Part shown: in pieces, positions 47,327 through 57,329 of the stretch
Numbering within the stretch: the stretch's first letter is position 1
How the letters are laid out: each line of letters starts with the position of its first letter
Assembly: GCF_002865645.1 (NCBI RefSeq)
Contig: NW_020194618.1
Span: forward strand, 650,885 to 714,884
Length of the DNA stretch: 64,000 nt
Source of the DNA: Hyaloscypha bicolor E
Taxonomy: Eukaryota; Ascomycota; Leotiomycetes; Helotiales; Hyaloscyphaceae
Direction: 5' to 3'
Position numbers and translations under genes: made by a program
Notes under the pieces: model-generated
What the model was told of the DNA's origin: nothing
What the model saw: the letters and a program-made list of their open reading frames with translations, nothing else
Databases searched by the model: none

Positions 47327-48189
47327 TATCGTTCTGCTCTGTCGCACACTCTGTGAAGTCCTCGTGTCCACGGAGGTGAACTTACCTTGTACGCGGAATG
47401 ACATATAATATTGCCCTCGTACCATTTCGCGCAGTTCGTCGCATGGGTGCTTCTTAATTGGTAGACTGAGGCCTGGATTCATTAGCTGGGCGTGACTTGT
47501 GAGAGGGAAGAGATGAAGAGTTTATAGACCGTTAGAATAGACTTTAGCGACTCCTACCCTACTAGCTTCCGGGGAGAAAGAGAAGCCAGCCGCTGGCGCA
47601 CGTGACTATTCACGTGGTCCTCCTCCTCACAAGGAGTCCAGGCAAGAGCTCAAGGCAAGAGCTCAAGGCTAGGAGCCCATGCGGGCTCCTAATCTAGCCT
47701 TATTCTAGTGGTAAGCTCGCGTCTTCATTTATTAAAAGTCTGTAGAGCCTTCTTAGAAAGCCTCACAACTCGTTGCAAGCTCTTGGTAAAGAATTTCTGT
47801 TCATGTACTACTATCAAAAACTTGTAATAGCCAATATGTTTGCAACTATTATCGCCATGCTTAGAAATGTAATTATACATTACCTTGTAACCCTAATTCT
47901 TACGTTAATTCAGTAACGACTTGCATAGTTGTTGAGATTTATCGAAGCCTTTCAAGCCAGATACACGACGTGCTACTGCCTAAGGCACGTTGTCTGAATT
48001 CGCAAGCAGTCCGCAGCTTATTATGCTTGAGAGAACAGCACAAAATAAGGTCACAGTAATGTTAAAAGTAGGCTTGAGTTTTCTATTAGAACCGAAGAGA
48101 AATCAGCTTGCAAGACTGCATCTCAGAGTGATTTCGTCTAAAGTCTTGTACCTAAATGTAAGATTACTACATAATAACGTGCACCATTT
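47327..48189. other. Intergenic DNA with hairpins and a short duplication
   Basis: No gene. It contains CACGTGACTATTCACGTG (about 47598-47615), a direct duplication of GGCAAGAGCTCAA near 47641-47667, and a hairpin GGCTAGGAGCCC/GGGCTCCTA..CTAGCC near 47667-47699. These look like LTR or MITE fragments, but ends and target duplications could not be found. Confidence 0.4.
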
Positions 48190-48261
48190 ATTTATACTTT
48201 AAGCCCGAGCACCCTCATTTGTAGTACTACAACTAAAAGTGCTCGAGCCTGAAGTATAAAT
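48190..48261. repeat. Long hairpin, 23-bp arms
   Basis: Left arm 48190-48212 and right arm 48239-48261 (GTGCTCGAGCCTGAAGTATAAAT) pair at 20 of 23 positions around a 26-bp loop that itself contains GTAGTACTAC. The three mismatches are transitions. It could be the core of a foldback element. A nearby segment (about 48421-48500) resembles the interior of the Harbinger-like MITE. Confidence 0.65.
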
Positions 48262-48919
48262 GTTCCGTATCCCTTTACTGCGATAGCGCGCACCCCTTGC
48301 AACGGGATATTTGAGGAACTTCAAAGCCGCACATCGTACCATGCAATTATATGGCAATTATATGAAATAAAATCCCTATATGGAGTTTAAGTTCGACCTA
48401 TGTCTTTATAGATTTAAGAACTTTTAATTCTTTTTTTATTTCATAAAAAGATTACTACTTGAATCGCGAAGTGAAGGTCGTGAGTTTGCTCGCTTCATTA
48501 TTTTTGGTGGGGAGATGTGCGTGCCGCAGTACAAGGGGTAATAAAAATTTGGAGCACACTAAATTTAAATACTAGAACCCGAACTGCTTTGGCTTTTAAT
48601 ACGACAATATAACGCACTTTTACAGTGCTTACTTATAAATAACCAATAAACCTCTTATCTTGTGCATAGAGTAAGTGTCCTGTTATTGGTGGTTAGGTGG
48701 GACACTATTTCTGTCACTGGGGAGGTCCTGGATGCGCAGAGCATGCTAGGTGACTAGCCCTACACTTGAATCTCTCCTAGGCCATTTGTCCCAGAGCACA
48801 GATTTGAGAGATGATGTGAGATAATGCCATATTGCGAAAAGAATCTGCCTTGAGAGATTTAAGAATGGTTTTTCAGGGGAGAGGGGGTTCCTGTTTGGGC
48901 TCCATAGGAGCCGACTTGG

Positions 48920-49512
48920 TCCTTTGAATATAATCGTGTAGAGGTAACAACTTTCGCCCAGCAGTGCAGAATAGGAGGCGAAATCATGGTTGGTTGATGG
49001 AAGGGAGAGCAGGAACGTGACCAAGCAACCTGAGCAGAGGGTGAGGCGAGGGTGAGTAGCGCCTGAGCAGAGCGGCAATGGTGACTAACCACGTTAGAAG
49101 AAGGGAGGTTTGGATTCGATGAGATTACCTTCCAAGTCGTGACTCTCCTCATCTTTGCACACTCGCCCTTGAACTCTACATCCGCTACAAGAGAGACATC
49201 TCTGTCTCCTTTTGAACCACCAACTCCACCCGAAATCGAATCCCAATCTCCCAGCCAACACTTCGGCATTCCGACCCGAAATTCAAAAAGGCGGTTCTTG
49301 CTACCGTGATAGCTTATCTTGCTGTCCTTATAAAGTGTATCTATCGCATAGCGGAGATGTCTGGAAGGTTGAGGAACCCGATTATGCAGAACCAGGCCGC
49401 GTTTATGGTGTTTGAGGGCGTGATGTGCGCGACTGCCTGCGTGGTACTGAATGTTTTCCATCCTGGTGAGATATTTCGGAAGTCGAGGGGAGATAAAAGG
49501 GAATGGAAGTAG
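48920..49512 (+). pseudogene. RTA1-family membrane protein pseudogene
   Basis: The plus strand carries pieces of an RTA1-like seven-helix protein: VTTFAQQCRIGGEIMVG (48944-48994), stops, GFDEITFQVVTLLIFAHSPL (about 49112-49171) in the same frame, then after a one-base shift near 49270 KFKKAVLATVIAYLAVLIKC, YRIAEMSGRLRNPIMQNQAA and MCATACVVLNVFHPGEIF to 49512. The helix-loop order and the closing NP..F..FHPG pattern match the last three helices of RTA1 proteins (lipid-translocation/azole and 7-aminocholesterol resistance family). Several stops plus a frameshift, and a missing N-terminal half, show that it is dead. Longer frames on the minus strand are its shadows. Confidence 0.6.
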
Positions 49513-49904
49513 AGCTCGACTGATACAACCGTGGACACGGAGATGGTGACGCTGGTTTAGACGGGGAATGAGAAGGGAAAGAGGGAAAAGTTAACGGGGA
49601 TAAAAGTGTTCGACCTGAGGAGGTGGCCATTGTAGGAACATATTGGTGGCCAAGGGTGTGTCTTCAGGATGACGAGACAGCAGCTTTTCGATTATGGAGA
49701 CCTTTGAGAAGTCATGGTAGCGCACTTTATTCGTCACGTAAACATGGAATTTCTTGGCATGGTGACGTAATTTTCATTCTGTGAGACCCAATGCCGGTTA
49801 GATCTAAGCTCGAATGCTTTTCCTTCAACAAAGACTTCCGAAGAGCGCAGCTCCTTGCTCAAGTTAGGCTCCTAGAAGAGTGCCGCTCCTGCTTCCCATG
49901 CACT

Positions 49905-50483
49905 TCACATTGTCATTGCCACCTCAGCCTCAGCCTCCGCCTCCGCGTCAACCTTAGCCTTGCTATCAAGCTGAAAGGGGACACAATCAAACCGGCAAAC
50001 GCAGTCGTGCGAATCATTTGCTGGGTTTACATGACAGCTGCAATCCGAAGGACCGTAGATCTTTCCTCCGTACTCGAATTTCGGACTAGCGTATCCCAAG
50101 CCGGGGTAGAAAGCCGGTACGAACAGGATAGGGTGCTTGATGCTCAGTCCCCAGGCCAGAATGGAAGTTGGGTTGTTACTGGTGAGGACTTGCTCGCCCC
50201 ATTCGTTGCAGGAAGGTGAGTAGATGGCGACTCTGCCTTGGTTGGGGGTGTCGCCGAACTTGGGTTGGAAGGTGAGACTGGGAATGTCAGTATGATAGTT
50301 CAATACGGAGGAGGGGTATACCTTGGGTTGAAGGGAGGTGGGTAAAGGGGACAAGACTTACACGCAAGTGTACTGATTGACAGACGGGGTACATAGGTTC
50401 GTATCATCGGCGGCAGCCGTGACGGTGGAAACGAAACCGACGATAGCCATGATGACCAAGAGGATGATAGACTTGAGTTGCAT
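49905..50483 (-). CDS. Small secreted cysteine-containing protein, 164 aa, two exons
   Basis: Exon 1 (50362-50483) starts MQLKSIILLVIMAIVGFVST, a clear signal peptide ending near VTAAADD. An inferred 84-bp intron (50278-50361) has donor GTAAGT, branch ATACTGAC and acceptor CCCAG. Exon 2 (49905-50277) continues in frame, and the spliced length is exactly 165 codons with the stop. The mature protein begins DDTNLCTPSVNQYTCV and contains SPSCNEWGE, YGPSDCSCHV and HDCVCRFDC: eight cysteines, an even number, suiting disulphides. An acidic repeat tail, DAEAEAEAEVAMTM, closes it. I do not recognise the family; an apoplastic effector or wall protein is an inference from size, secretion and cysteines. 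There is no sign of RIP. Confidence 0.7.
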
Positions 50484-51471
50484 TTCGAGGGTTGTAGGCT
50501 CGACGAGTGGTGCTGTCTAAGTTAGTGCTGCTTTCCACTGTGCTGGCGTTCTCAATCTCGTTTGAGATGCTTTGGTGGTGGTTTGTACTTTGCCGGAAAA
50601 GAAGAGGAGGCGACATATTCGAGGATTTTAAGATCATTCGATTAGTGACCATGAGGCCCACCATTTTCTGGCTAGTTCGGCAAAGAGAAAGGCGCAATGC
50701 CTGTCACACAAGGAAAGTCATAACGGAGTCACCTTCAGAGAAAGTGATACATGAAATGCTAGACCGGTGAATAAGGTACCTCGATATTTTTAGCCTAAAC
50801 TACATATCGGAATTCAGAAATTTCAGTAGGAGATGTGCGTTAATGCAACAATGGCGGAGGGGTGAGCTGCTCGAATCAGAGGATGACGGTTTCACGTGAC
50901 TTACTCCCCTATTACCACCACCCGGTACTGCGTAAAAGAATGTACTTCTGTGCGTATTGGCTTCAACTTGGATTCGGCTTAGTTCTTTAATCGATCTTTC
51001 CAGCAAGAATTTCGCGATTTAATCGACAAGACGACAGAACAACTGACTAAGCACGTGATCCGGCGCGAGACATTGACAGCCGAAATAAGACATCTACTCC
51101 AGGGCAGGCTCTGGAGGTGCAATAACGTATATCAGATGATCTTCTTTTCTATGTAAAAAGAGGTCGTTGCTTCAAGCAGCATGATGATACTATTACCCCT
51201 GATTTCAGGGGGTGGGTAAAGTCGCTTACTCGTCGCTGTGTCGAACATTCAATCTGCTGATTGGGACCTTATGTTGTTCCTCTCTCTTTACACCCGCCGG
51301 CTGATTCCTCAAAGCAAGCGTGCACGAACAAGGGTCCACGTCTTCTTTTTAATTAACACAGCGAGAAGCGCTGAGGCGTTAATTCAGAGTGAATGAATAT
51401 TTTTCACCCGAAGCGTCTCGGGACAGGATGAATCGAAGGTCTATTATGCAGAAAGAGAATAATTAACACAA
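50484..51471. other. Intergenic, promoter side of the secreted-protein gene
   Basis: No gene is supported. Two CACGTG motifs (near 50893 and 51053) and an AT-rich stretch precede the first of two closely spaced MITEs. Open frames here lack start context and family motifs. Confidence 0.35.
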
Positions 51472-51741
51472 CGAGCCTGCCGACAGAAGTCCGTGTTTTT
51501 AGTGTATTTCATACAAAAATAAAAGTTGAAAAGTTGAAAACGTTTAAAAGCCTCTTTATAGACACTCCCTTTACTTTTCACGGCCTCCGCCTACCAAATC
51601 GCAAGCTCTAATTATTCGTTGTCGTCTTGAAACTGCGAAGTGATTCCGATAATTGGAGACGTTCTAGCCCGGAAGGCGAGGTCGTGAGGCCTGAAAATCG
51701 CTTTAAAATGGCTGTCACAGGGACTGTTGTCAGCAGGCTCG
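51472..51741. mobile_element. MITE, PIF/Harbinger-like family, copy 2
   Basis: A 270-bp element with ends CGAGCCTGCCGACAGAAGTC and GTCAGCAGGCTCG. Interior words match the other copies (GCGAAGTGA, GGCCTGAAAATCGCT). Flanks are CAA on the left and GGA on the right, so the 3-bp duplication is lost. The right arm is the most diverged, making this the oldest copy. Confidence 0.75.
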
Positions 51742-52068
51742 GGACAGGAAGGCGGTGAAGATCGACCCCGCACCACAGGCTCTTGCCCCCCGTCTGGGAT
51801 ATTCCTTCAGTGGGGAAGGTTGGCCTGTGTTCTGTTCTTCATCCCTGGCCGGAATATGCACAGCCAGCCCGGCAATCGAGATGCCCTTATTCCTGTCGTC
51901 TTTCTAATTCATCATGGAAATCTAAAGACCACTCAATACCAACCTGCTTAATCCTGAGTCAGGAGGTTCAATGCTGACCCTGGTTTTTCTGGCCTGTAGC
52001 CCAGGGTGTGTCCCGTACAGTAGCACCAGGGGTGCTTGCAGCACCCTGTAGACCCGAGAGGAGGCTAA
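51742..52068. other. Spacer between two MITEs, no gene
   Basis: This 327-bp spacer has normal base composition. The open frame at 51727-51951 starts inside the MITE end and has no domain, so it is not called. A short word CAGGGTGTG/CACCCTG recurs near 52003 and 52043. Confidence 0.35.
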
Positions 52069-52330
52069 CGAGCCTGCTGACAAAAGTCTGTGGTTTTAGC
52101 GATTTTTTCAGGCCTCGCCAAACCAAAGTCATCAACTTCACTCCACGATAATTAGATAACTATTAATAATACTATCTTAAGACTCGAAAGTATTCAATAA
52201 AAGAAGGTATATTTAGTTTTAAGAACTTAGTCTACAAAATTGCGATGTAAATTATAATTATTGAAATTCTTTTCAGGGCTGTTTTGTTAGCGAAATACGC
52301 TAAAACCACAGACTTTTGTCAGCAGGCTCG
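52069..52330. mobile_element. MITE, PIF/Harbinger-like family, copy 3, upstream of the HET gene
   Basis: A 262-bp element. The ends CGAGCCTGCTGACAAAAGTC and GACTTTTGTCAGCAGGCTCG are perfectly complementary over at least 32 bases. TAA flanks both sides (52066-52068, 52331-52333). The right end is 75 bp from the ATG of the HET gene at 52406, so the element must overlap that gene's promoter or 5' leader. Confidence 0.9.
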
Positions 52331-52405
52331 TAACTCGTAAGCAGCAAAGAGACTTCCTCCGCTGACAATGTCCTCTTGCCCATCTCCCCCTCTACAAACA
52401 CTCGA

Positions 52406-54775
52406 ATGGCGGTCGAGCCTGACTACTCTCCTGATCCAAGTTGGACGTATTTCTCGGCCCAGAATGATATCCTCATTACTACATCCCAGCATTGCCCGGA
52501 GCGGCCATATGTGTCCTTGCAGCTGGGCAGTCCAGCCATCAATATCTCCGGCCAAGAATTGTGTGTCCGCCGTATCATTTTCACAACCGTCTCCCACGAT
52601 CAAGGATTCAGCGGCTCTCCCCAAGACCACGGCACGTATAATCAGTCGAACACGTGGTTCGACGCACGCATCATAACCCCGTCTGGTCATGACCGTGTGC
52701 CTCGCCGATACATTCAGGCCAATGTTCATGCAAGCCTCGACTTCAAAACCCACGTCAACCGTTGGGATTCAGAAGACGACGATGTTGGGTTACGGGATTG
52801 GCTCGCCACTATCCAGACTGGAGACACTGTCCAGATCATCCCTATGGCCCATTATATTGCTTGGACCAACTTTGTGCGAGGTGCAAAAATTCAGCTGTGG
52901 GCAGTTCCTTCCGTGAACATGCCGGGCCCGGCGATCTCGCTGGTTGAAAAGAATGATTACAGTGCGCACCGTCAGTTGCGAGATGACTTGAGGGAGATTC
53001 GACTCGTCGAGATCCTGCCGGGTGGTTTCGAAGGGCCGATCCGCATGGTGCTTCGGTATACGACTTTGGATGATGATCGGCTTAGATATGAAGCCCTCTC
53101 CTATCGCTGGGGCGATATGAAGAATCCGCAACCAGTACTGTTGATTGACTCAGACAACTCGCAACCAAGAGAGATGTTTATAAACACAAACCTCTTCGCC
53201 GCTTTGCGTCAATTCAGACGGCCGGCTGCGTCCAGGATGCTATGGATTGACCTGCTTTGCATCAACCAGACAAATATAAAGGAACGCACTGTCCAAGTGG
53301 CTTTGATGGGAGATATCTTCACGTCCGCGGACAGCGTCTGCGTCTGGCTCGGGGAAAGTAATCCCGACCTACATAAAGACTGCCAAGTCATACGTTCCAT
53401 TTCTGATCTCTACGAACGGCCACTAGGCGGCTCTGGTGGAGAAAAGTTGGTCGATCCGTCGAAGGATTGCGCGGCACTCCCAAACTCACACCTCACGCAC
53501 CAGATTGTAAGCAGCGGCCCCGAAAACTGGACGTGGGACTTCACCAATGACCATATATTTCAACAGCCATGGTTCCAACGCGTGTGGGTTCTTCAGGAAG
53601 TATGGAACGCCACACGGGTTCGGGTCTTCTGCGGTTCTGATGAACTCGAGTGGCAGGCGATTCTCCAAGCCAACCACTGCTTTAAGATGCGCGGAATATT
53701 GAGCAGGAATATACTCTCATGGCTCTGGACCGCTCTTTTCACTGTCAAACGGGACGAGACGGAACTGAGCTGCAATCGTGCACCACGATTAGACATTTTA
53801 ACCATTCTCATCGCAGGGCACAGCATGAATGCAACGGATCCAAGGGACAAGATCTTTGCAATGTTGGTGTTTGGCAACGAGACACATCAAATAGAATCCC
53901 TGCCGGAGGAAGTTAGGCCAAACTACGAGAAGAACGTCATCCAGGTGTATGCTGATTTCACTAGGTGGTGGATATTGCACCACAACTCGTTGAGGATTCT
54001 CTCGGTGGTGCACACGCTTACCGGCCGGCCCTGGGTCAATATGTCAGGTCCCTGCGGTTCGGATGCTAGCTTCAACTTGTCCCAGCGACCGTCATGGATA
54101 TTGTGGCACGAGGGCTTCAGCGAATGGATGCACGGCACGCTAGCACTCCACGACCATTGCGAATACCACGCCTCAGGGCACCGCCCCATTGACCGCGACG
54201 TCCTTGTGTCGATGGCTCTCACGCTACCTACCAAGGTCGCTTTACGAGGCGTCAGAGTGGGCACCATCAACTCTCTAGCACCGTATCCGTTCTTTCAGCA
54301 ACCTGCTTCCCAAGCTATGCATGAAGCTTTCATGCGGCTCTTTGATCCCAGCGGATCCATCGGTACTTGGAACTCCTTCAACATCAGGAGGTCGGTGGGG
54401 GATTCCATCGACATGGCCGACCACAGCGACAAGCCAAGCTTGTGGGCGGCTCATTACAACTCTCATTGGAGCGGGACGCCTCAGAATCCCACTTGGTTAC
54501 CCTGCTTTCAGAACTGCATGTTCACCACGAGGGATGGAGGGGTTGGTATTTGTCCATCGGGGAGTCGAGTAGGCGATCTGGTTGTCGTTCTGTTTGGCGG
54601 AATGGTTCCGTATCTCCTGCGGCCGAAGGTTCCAGCTGGGGTAGAGACAGACCGGGAGAGTACGCGCTCGAAGGAGTACTACTTCGTTGGAGAGTGCTAC
54701 TTCGAGGGTTTGATGGACGGCGAGGCTTGCTCTTCGATATCTGACTCGGACACAGAGGTATTTTTGCTGGCATAG
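52406..54775 (+). CDS. HET-domain protein with N-terminal beta-rich domain, 789 aa
   Basis: The first in-frame ATG at 52406 (MAVEPDYSPDPSW) is chosen; the frame itself opens 10 codons earlier without an ATG. Residues about 50-175 (RIIFTTVSHDQGFSG, SNTWFDARII, IQANVHASLDFKTHVNRW, DWLATIQTGDTVQIIPMA) form a beta-rich module that I recall from other fungal HET and ankyrin proteins; its ligand is unknown. The HET domain follows at about 228-420: LRYEALSYRWGD, LWIDLLCINQTN, SVCVWLGES and PWFQRVWVLQEVWNA. A C-terminal region ends GSRVGDLVVVLFGGMVPYLL and YYFVGECYFEGLMDGEA, the usual HET 6OR-type tail. It is intronless and intact. It probably acts in allorecognition or cell death. The MITE just upstream may influence expression (inference). 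Confidence 0.85.
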   Translation: MAVEPDYSPDPSWTYFSAQNDILITTSQHCPERPYVSLQLGSPAINISGQELCVRRIIFTTVSHDQGFSGSPQDHGTYNQSNTWFDARIITPSGHDRVPRRYIQANVHASLDFKTHVNRWDSEDDDVGLRDWLATIQTGDTVQIIPMAHYIAWTNFVRGAKIQLWAVPSVNMPGPAISLVEKNDYSAHRQLRDDLREIRLVEILPGGFEGPIRMVLRYTTLDDDRLRYEALSYRWGDMKNPQPVLLIDSDNSQPREMFINTNLFAALRQFRRPAASRMLWIDLLCINQTNIKERTVQVALMGDIFTSADSVCVWLGESNPDLHKDCQVIRSISDLYERPLGGSGGEKLVDPSKDCAALPNSHLTHQIVSSGPENWTWDFTNDHIFQQPWFQRVWVLQEVWNATRVRVFCGSDELEWQAILQANHCFKMRGILSRNILSWLWTALFTVKRDETELSCNRAPRLDILTILIAGHSMNATDPRDKIFAMLVFGNETHQIESLPEEVRPNYEKNVIQVYADFTRWWILHHNSLRILSVVHTLTGRPWVNMSGPCGSDASFNLSQRPSWILWHEGFSEWMHGTLALHDHCEYHASGHRPIDRDVLVSMALTLPTKVALRGVRVGTINSLAPYPFFQQPASQAMHEAFMRLFDPSGSIGTWNSFNIRRSVGDSIDMADHSDKPSLWAAHYNSHWSGTPQNPTWLPCFQNCMFTTRDGGVGICPSGSRVGDLVVVLFGGMVPYLLRPKVPAGVETDRESTRSKEYYFVGECYFEGLMDGEACSSISDSDTEVFLLA

Positions 54776-55220
54776 TTGTCGACTCGTTCGCCAGTGACGC
54801 TCTCCCTCCATATATTCTACCTTGAGATGGGCTATGCATTTTCTTTCGCGAAAGCAGAATCGGTGACGAACGGTTCAGCTTATGTTTGAAGCCCGGGTTA
54901 ACGAAGTTGCGAAACTTTTTCCTATGCAAAATATTCACGTTGCTTTTTCGGTTCTAGATCTGGGCACCTGAGTCTCAGCCGTCTTCAAGTCGCAGATCAT
55001 GTTACGCCACCAAATTCAAAATGACAAACTATTGATGTGGCTTGATCCCTCTTTTGTTACTCGCTCGTTGTTTGAAGATTGATCCAGTGGCTCCGCTTGG
55101 AGGAATAAATCTTGAAGGGACCAACACCCCAGTTGCCCGACTCCCCAGATTTTACAAGATCTGAAATGCACTGTGCTCTACTGTGGCGTCAAGAAACCTT
55201 TCCAAAACGGTTTCTTACGT
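54776..55220. other. Intergenic, downstream of the HET gene
   Basis: 445 bp of normal composition between the HET stop and a convergent broken gene. A TTTCGCGAAA palindrome lies near 54843. Nothing else is recognisable. Confidence 0.35.
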
Positions 55221-56724
55221 CTATCTATCTCTGCAATGGTACTTGAGCTCTTTAATCCTCTTGCCGCGCATTGCCTCGATGAAGTTTTCTGCACAGCTTT
55301 TTATCTCTGCTGAAGCCCGTTTGAACATCCTTTCGTCGCTGTTCAGCCATTGCCCGCTCACACAGTGTGGTAGAGCAAAATGACCAGAACCTCCACATAG
55401 TGGACGCAACCAGGCGGCGTCGTTTCGACCTTTGAAGTCAAGAGGTTCGAAGACTTTGTTTCGCGCGTTCGATGCGCTTTCATAGTAATTCCGGGAGTTT
55501 CTGACACTGAGGATATGCTCACGCTCGGCGATTTCTGCGGGACTAGAAGGTTCCGGTGAAAGCAGGTGGTTAGGTGACTTTTTCGGCCTCCGACGCGTTA
55601 CAAATAGGACGTAATCATAAAGATTCGGTTGCTTCCCAACGGAATCTTGGAACATGTTCTGAGTCCATCGTAGTTCTCCGTTCTTTTTCAGACTTGCTCA
55701 GGCGACTCGGGTTTGTGGAACCATATTTCTCAAGTTTTTGTTTGGGTTGGCTTAACAGAGTGCAATCTCAAATCCGGGTCTCCAGGCGCGAAGAGCCAAG
55801 TTGAGAGGAACATTATTGGTATATATTTGCCATGGGAGTTGTTCAAATTTCTCTTCTTATTGGCGACACCTGCGGCGACTCAGTGCTGGTGCTGCGGGTG
55901 GGGTAAGAGTATGATTGAGCAGACTGCTCTTCCTCGTTCCTGGTATGAGCGGAGGAAGACTCAGCTTGCGGCGACTCTCCTTCCATATACCCTGTAACAG
56001 AGCTTGATTCATAGTTGTGGACCTCTTCGAGTTCTTCCAAAATCCGGTCCATTGTTGACGACCCAGTCTAGAAGCTCCTTCATCCTCTCCGAATTCTCCT
56101 CAAGTTCGTCATTGGAACACCCGCAACGATATGTTCCATTCTCAAGCGGACCCATTCAGGACCGTTGCTGTTCTCATACGCGCTCAGAACTGTGCGAGGC
56201 TTGCTGCCTGCTCGTTCTTCTGAGGCAATTTGCACCATCATCCGCGCTACCAGGGTCATAGTCTGTCAAACCTCCTCAGCTGTGCCTCCATTCGTCATTG
56301 TACTTCTTCCAATCTTCCAAGAAAACCTATAGTAATGCCGCTGAAGAGTATATTCATGGTTTAGAGTTGAATCCCAAGCTTCGCTTTCAAATCATTTAAG
56401 TTCTTCAATCCAAGCTGCACCCGCCGCCAAGCATTCCTCCCCGTCTTCCTGTATTGCTTCACCAAGCCCTGAAGTTTTTGGAGGGGTTTCTCCATGTTGC
56501 CCCTTATCTGAAGCCATTCTGGCTGTCCATTTCCGCGCCTGTGCTGGAGCAGCGACGCTGGATCTTGTGCGAGAAGCTGCAGGCTAGAGAGTAGGATAGG
56601 GAAGGAAACAGAGATCTGCTTTGAGTTGCGTGAACTCTCCCGGCCCGCCGTTGCAGGTGTTGTAGAGCCTCAGGACTAGTTGGCCAACGGTCAAAAAGTC
56701 TCCGACTCCAAAGCTGAACGACAT
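55221..56724 (-). pseudogene. Broken gene with fungal STAND-type N-terminal domain
   Basis: The start at 56724 reads MSFSFGVGDFLTVGQLVLRL then YNTCNGGPGEFTQLKADL, the opening of the helical N-terminal domain found in many fungal STAND/NLR-like and ankyrin proteins. In another frame the next conserved part appears: GNMEKPLQKLQGLVKQYRKT, NAWRRVQLGLKNLNDLKAKL. Further frames give VRLRMEHIVAG, ELEENSERMKELLDWVVNNG, an acidic Ser-rich linker (MEGESPQAESSSAHTRNEEE) and, at 55221-55655, DFKGRNDAAWLRP to FIEAMRGKRIKELKYHC. Some changes of frame may be introns, but stops and shifts are too frequent for a clean model. If once intact it would be a signalling or recognition protein, in keeping with the HET gene beside it. 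Confidence 0.45.
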
Positions 56725-57329
56725 TTCGTCTCTAAGAGGCCGACGATCAAAGGGTGCTGTCCTTTGCCGGTCGATACAGAAGCTCAAATATTATCGATGT
56801 GTATTTAGGGTGGATTGCATGAAGTGTTTGAGGCTGTGGACCTGTGGTATTTTTGAAGAGAAAAATGGAGGTGTGCTCCGCCGGGAAGGTAGCCCAGCTG
56901 GCCTGTGATACCTGAAAATCACTTGTTTTATTACAACCTTCAATCCGGCCAAACGGGCCAAACAGGCCAGCTAGGAACGTTTCTGGGACACTTCAAAGAC
57001 ACTTTACTAAATATAAGTTCACTTTCCAAAGTACTTATTCTTGATAACCTCTTAAAAACGTTTCCAGAACGCTTCCAAGTCACTTTGGTTAGGGTTAGCC
57101 CGGGAGATTGGGGTGGGAGCCCCCCGCATTAGAAATACCTTAAGAAACGTTTTGGTAATAATATAGAAATATAATTCCAGGTTCCGTATATCCTATATAA
57201 TAGATAGGAAGGAATAGGGAGTGTAGAGAGAATATTTGATGCCTTAAAAGTTGTATTAGGCCAGGTGGGAACGCCAAGCAGGCCAGCTCAACCATCTGTA
57301 AATAGTCTGCCCAGTTTGCGCCTTGTTTG
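56725..57329. other. Intergenic with short tandem words
   Basis: No gene. The words GGCCAAACGGGCCAAACAGG (about 56946-56965) and GCCAAGCAGGCCAGCTC (about 57273) are small repeats. GGTTAGGGTTAG at 57088 is only two telomere-like units. The stretch leads into the repeat array. Confidence 0.35.

Noticed and set aside
48859..49461. 200-aa minus-strand open frame
   Set aside because: The opposite strand carries recognisable RTA1-family sequence; the minus-strand frame has no motif and is its shadow.
54367..54938. Overlapping open frames of 104-138 aa
   Set aside because: Shadows of the 789-aa HET gene in other frames.
57085..57100. Telomere repeat (TTAGGG)
   Set aside because: Only two units in an otherwise unique context; expected by chance, so no telomere or interstitial telomeric array is claimed.
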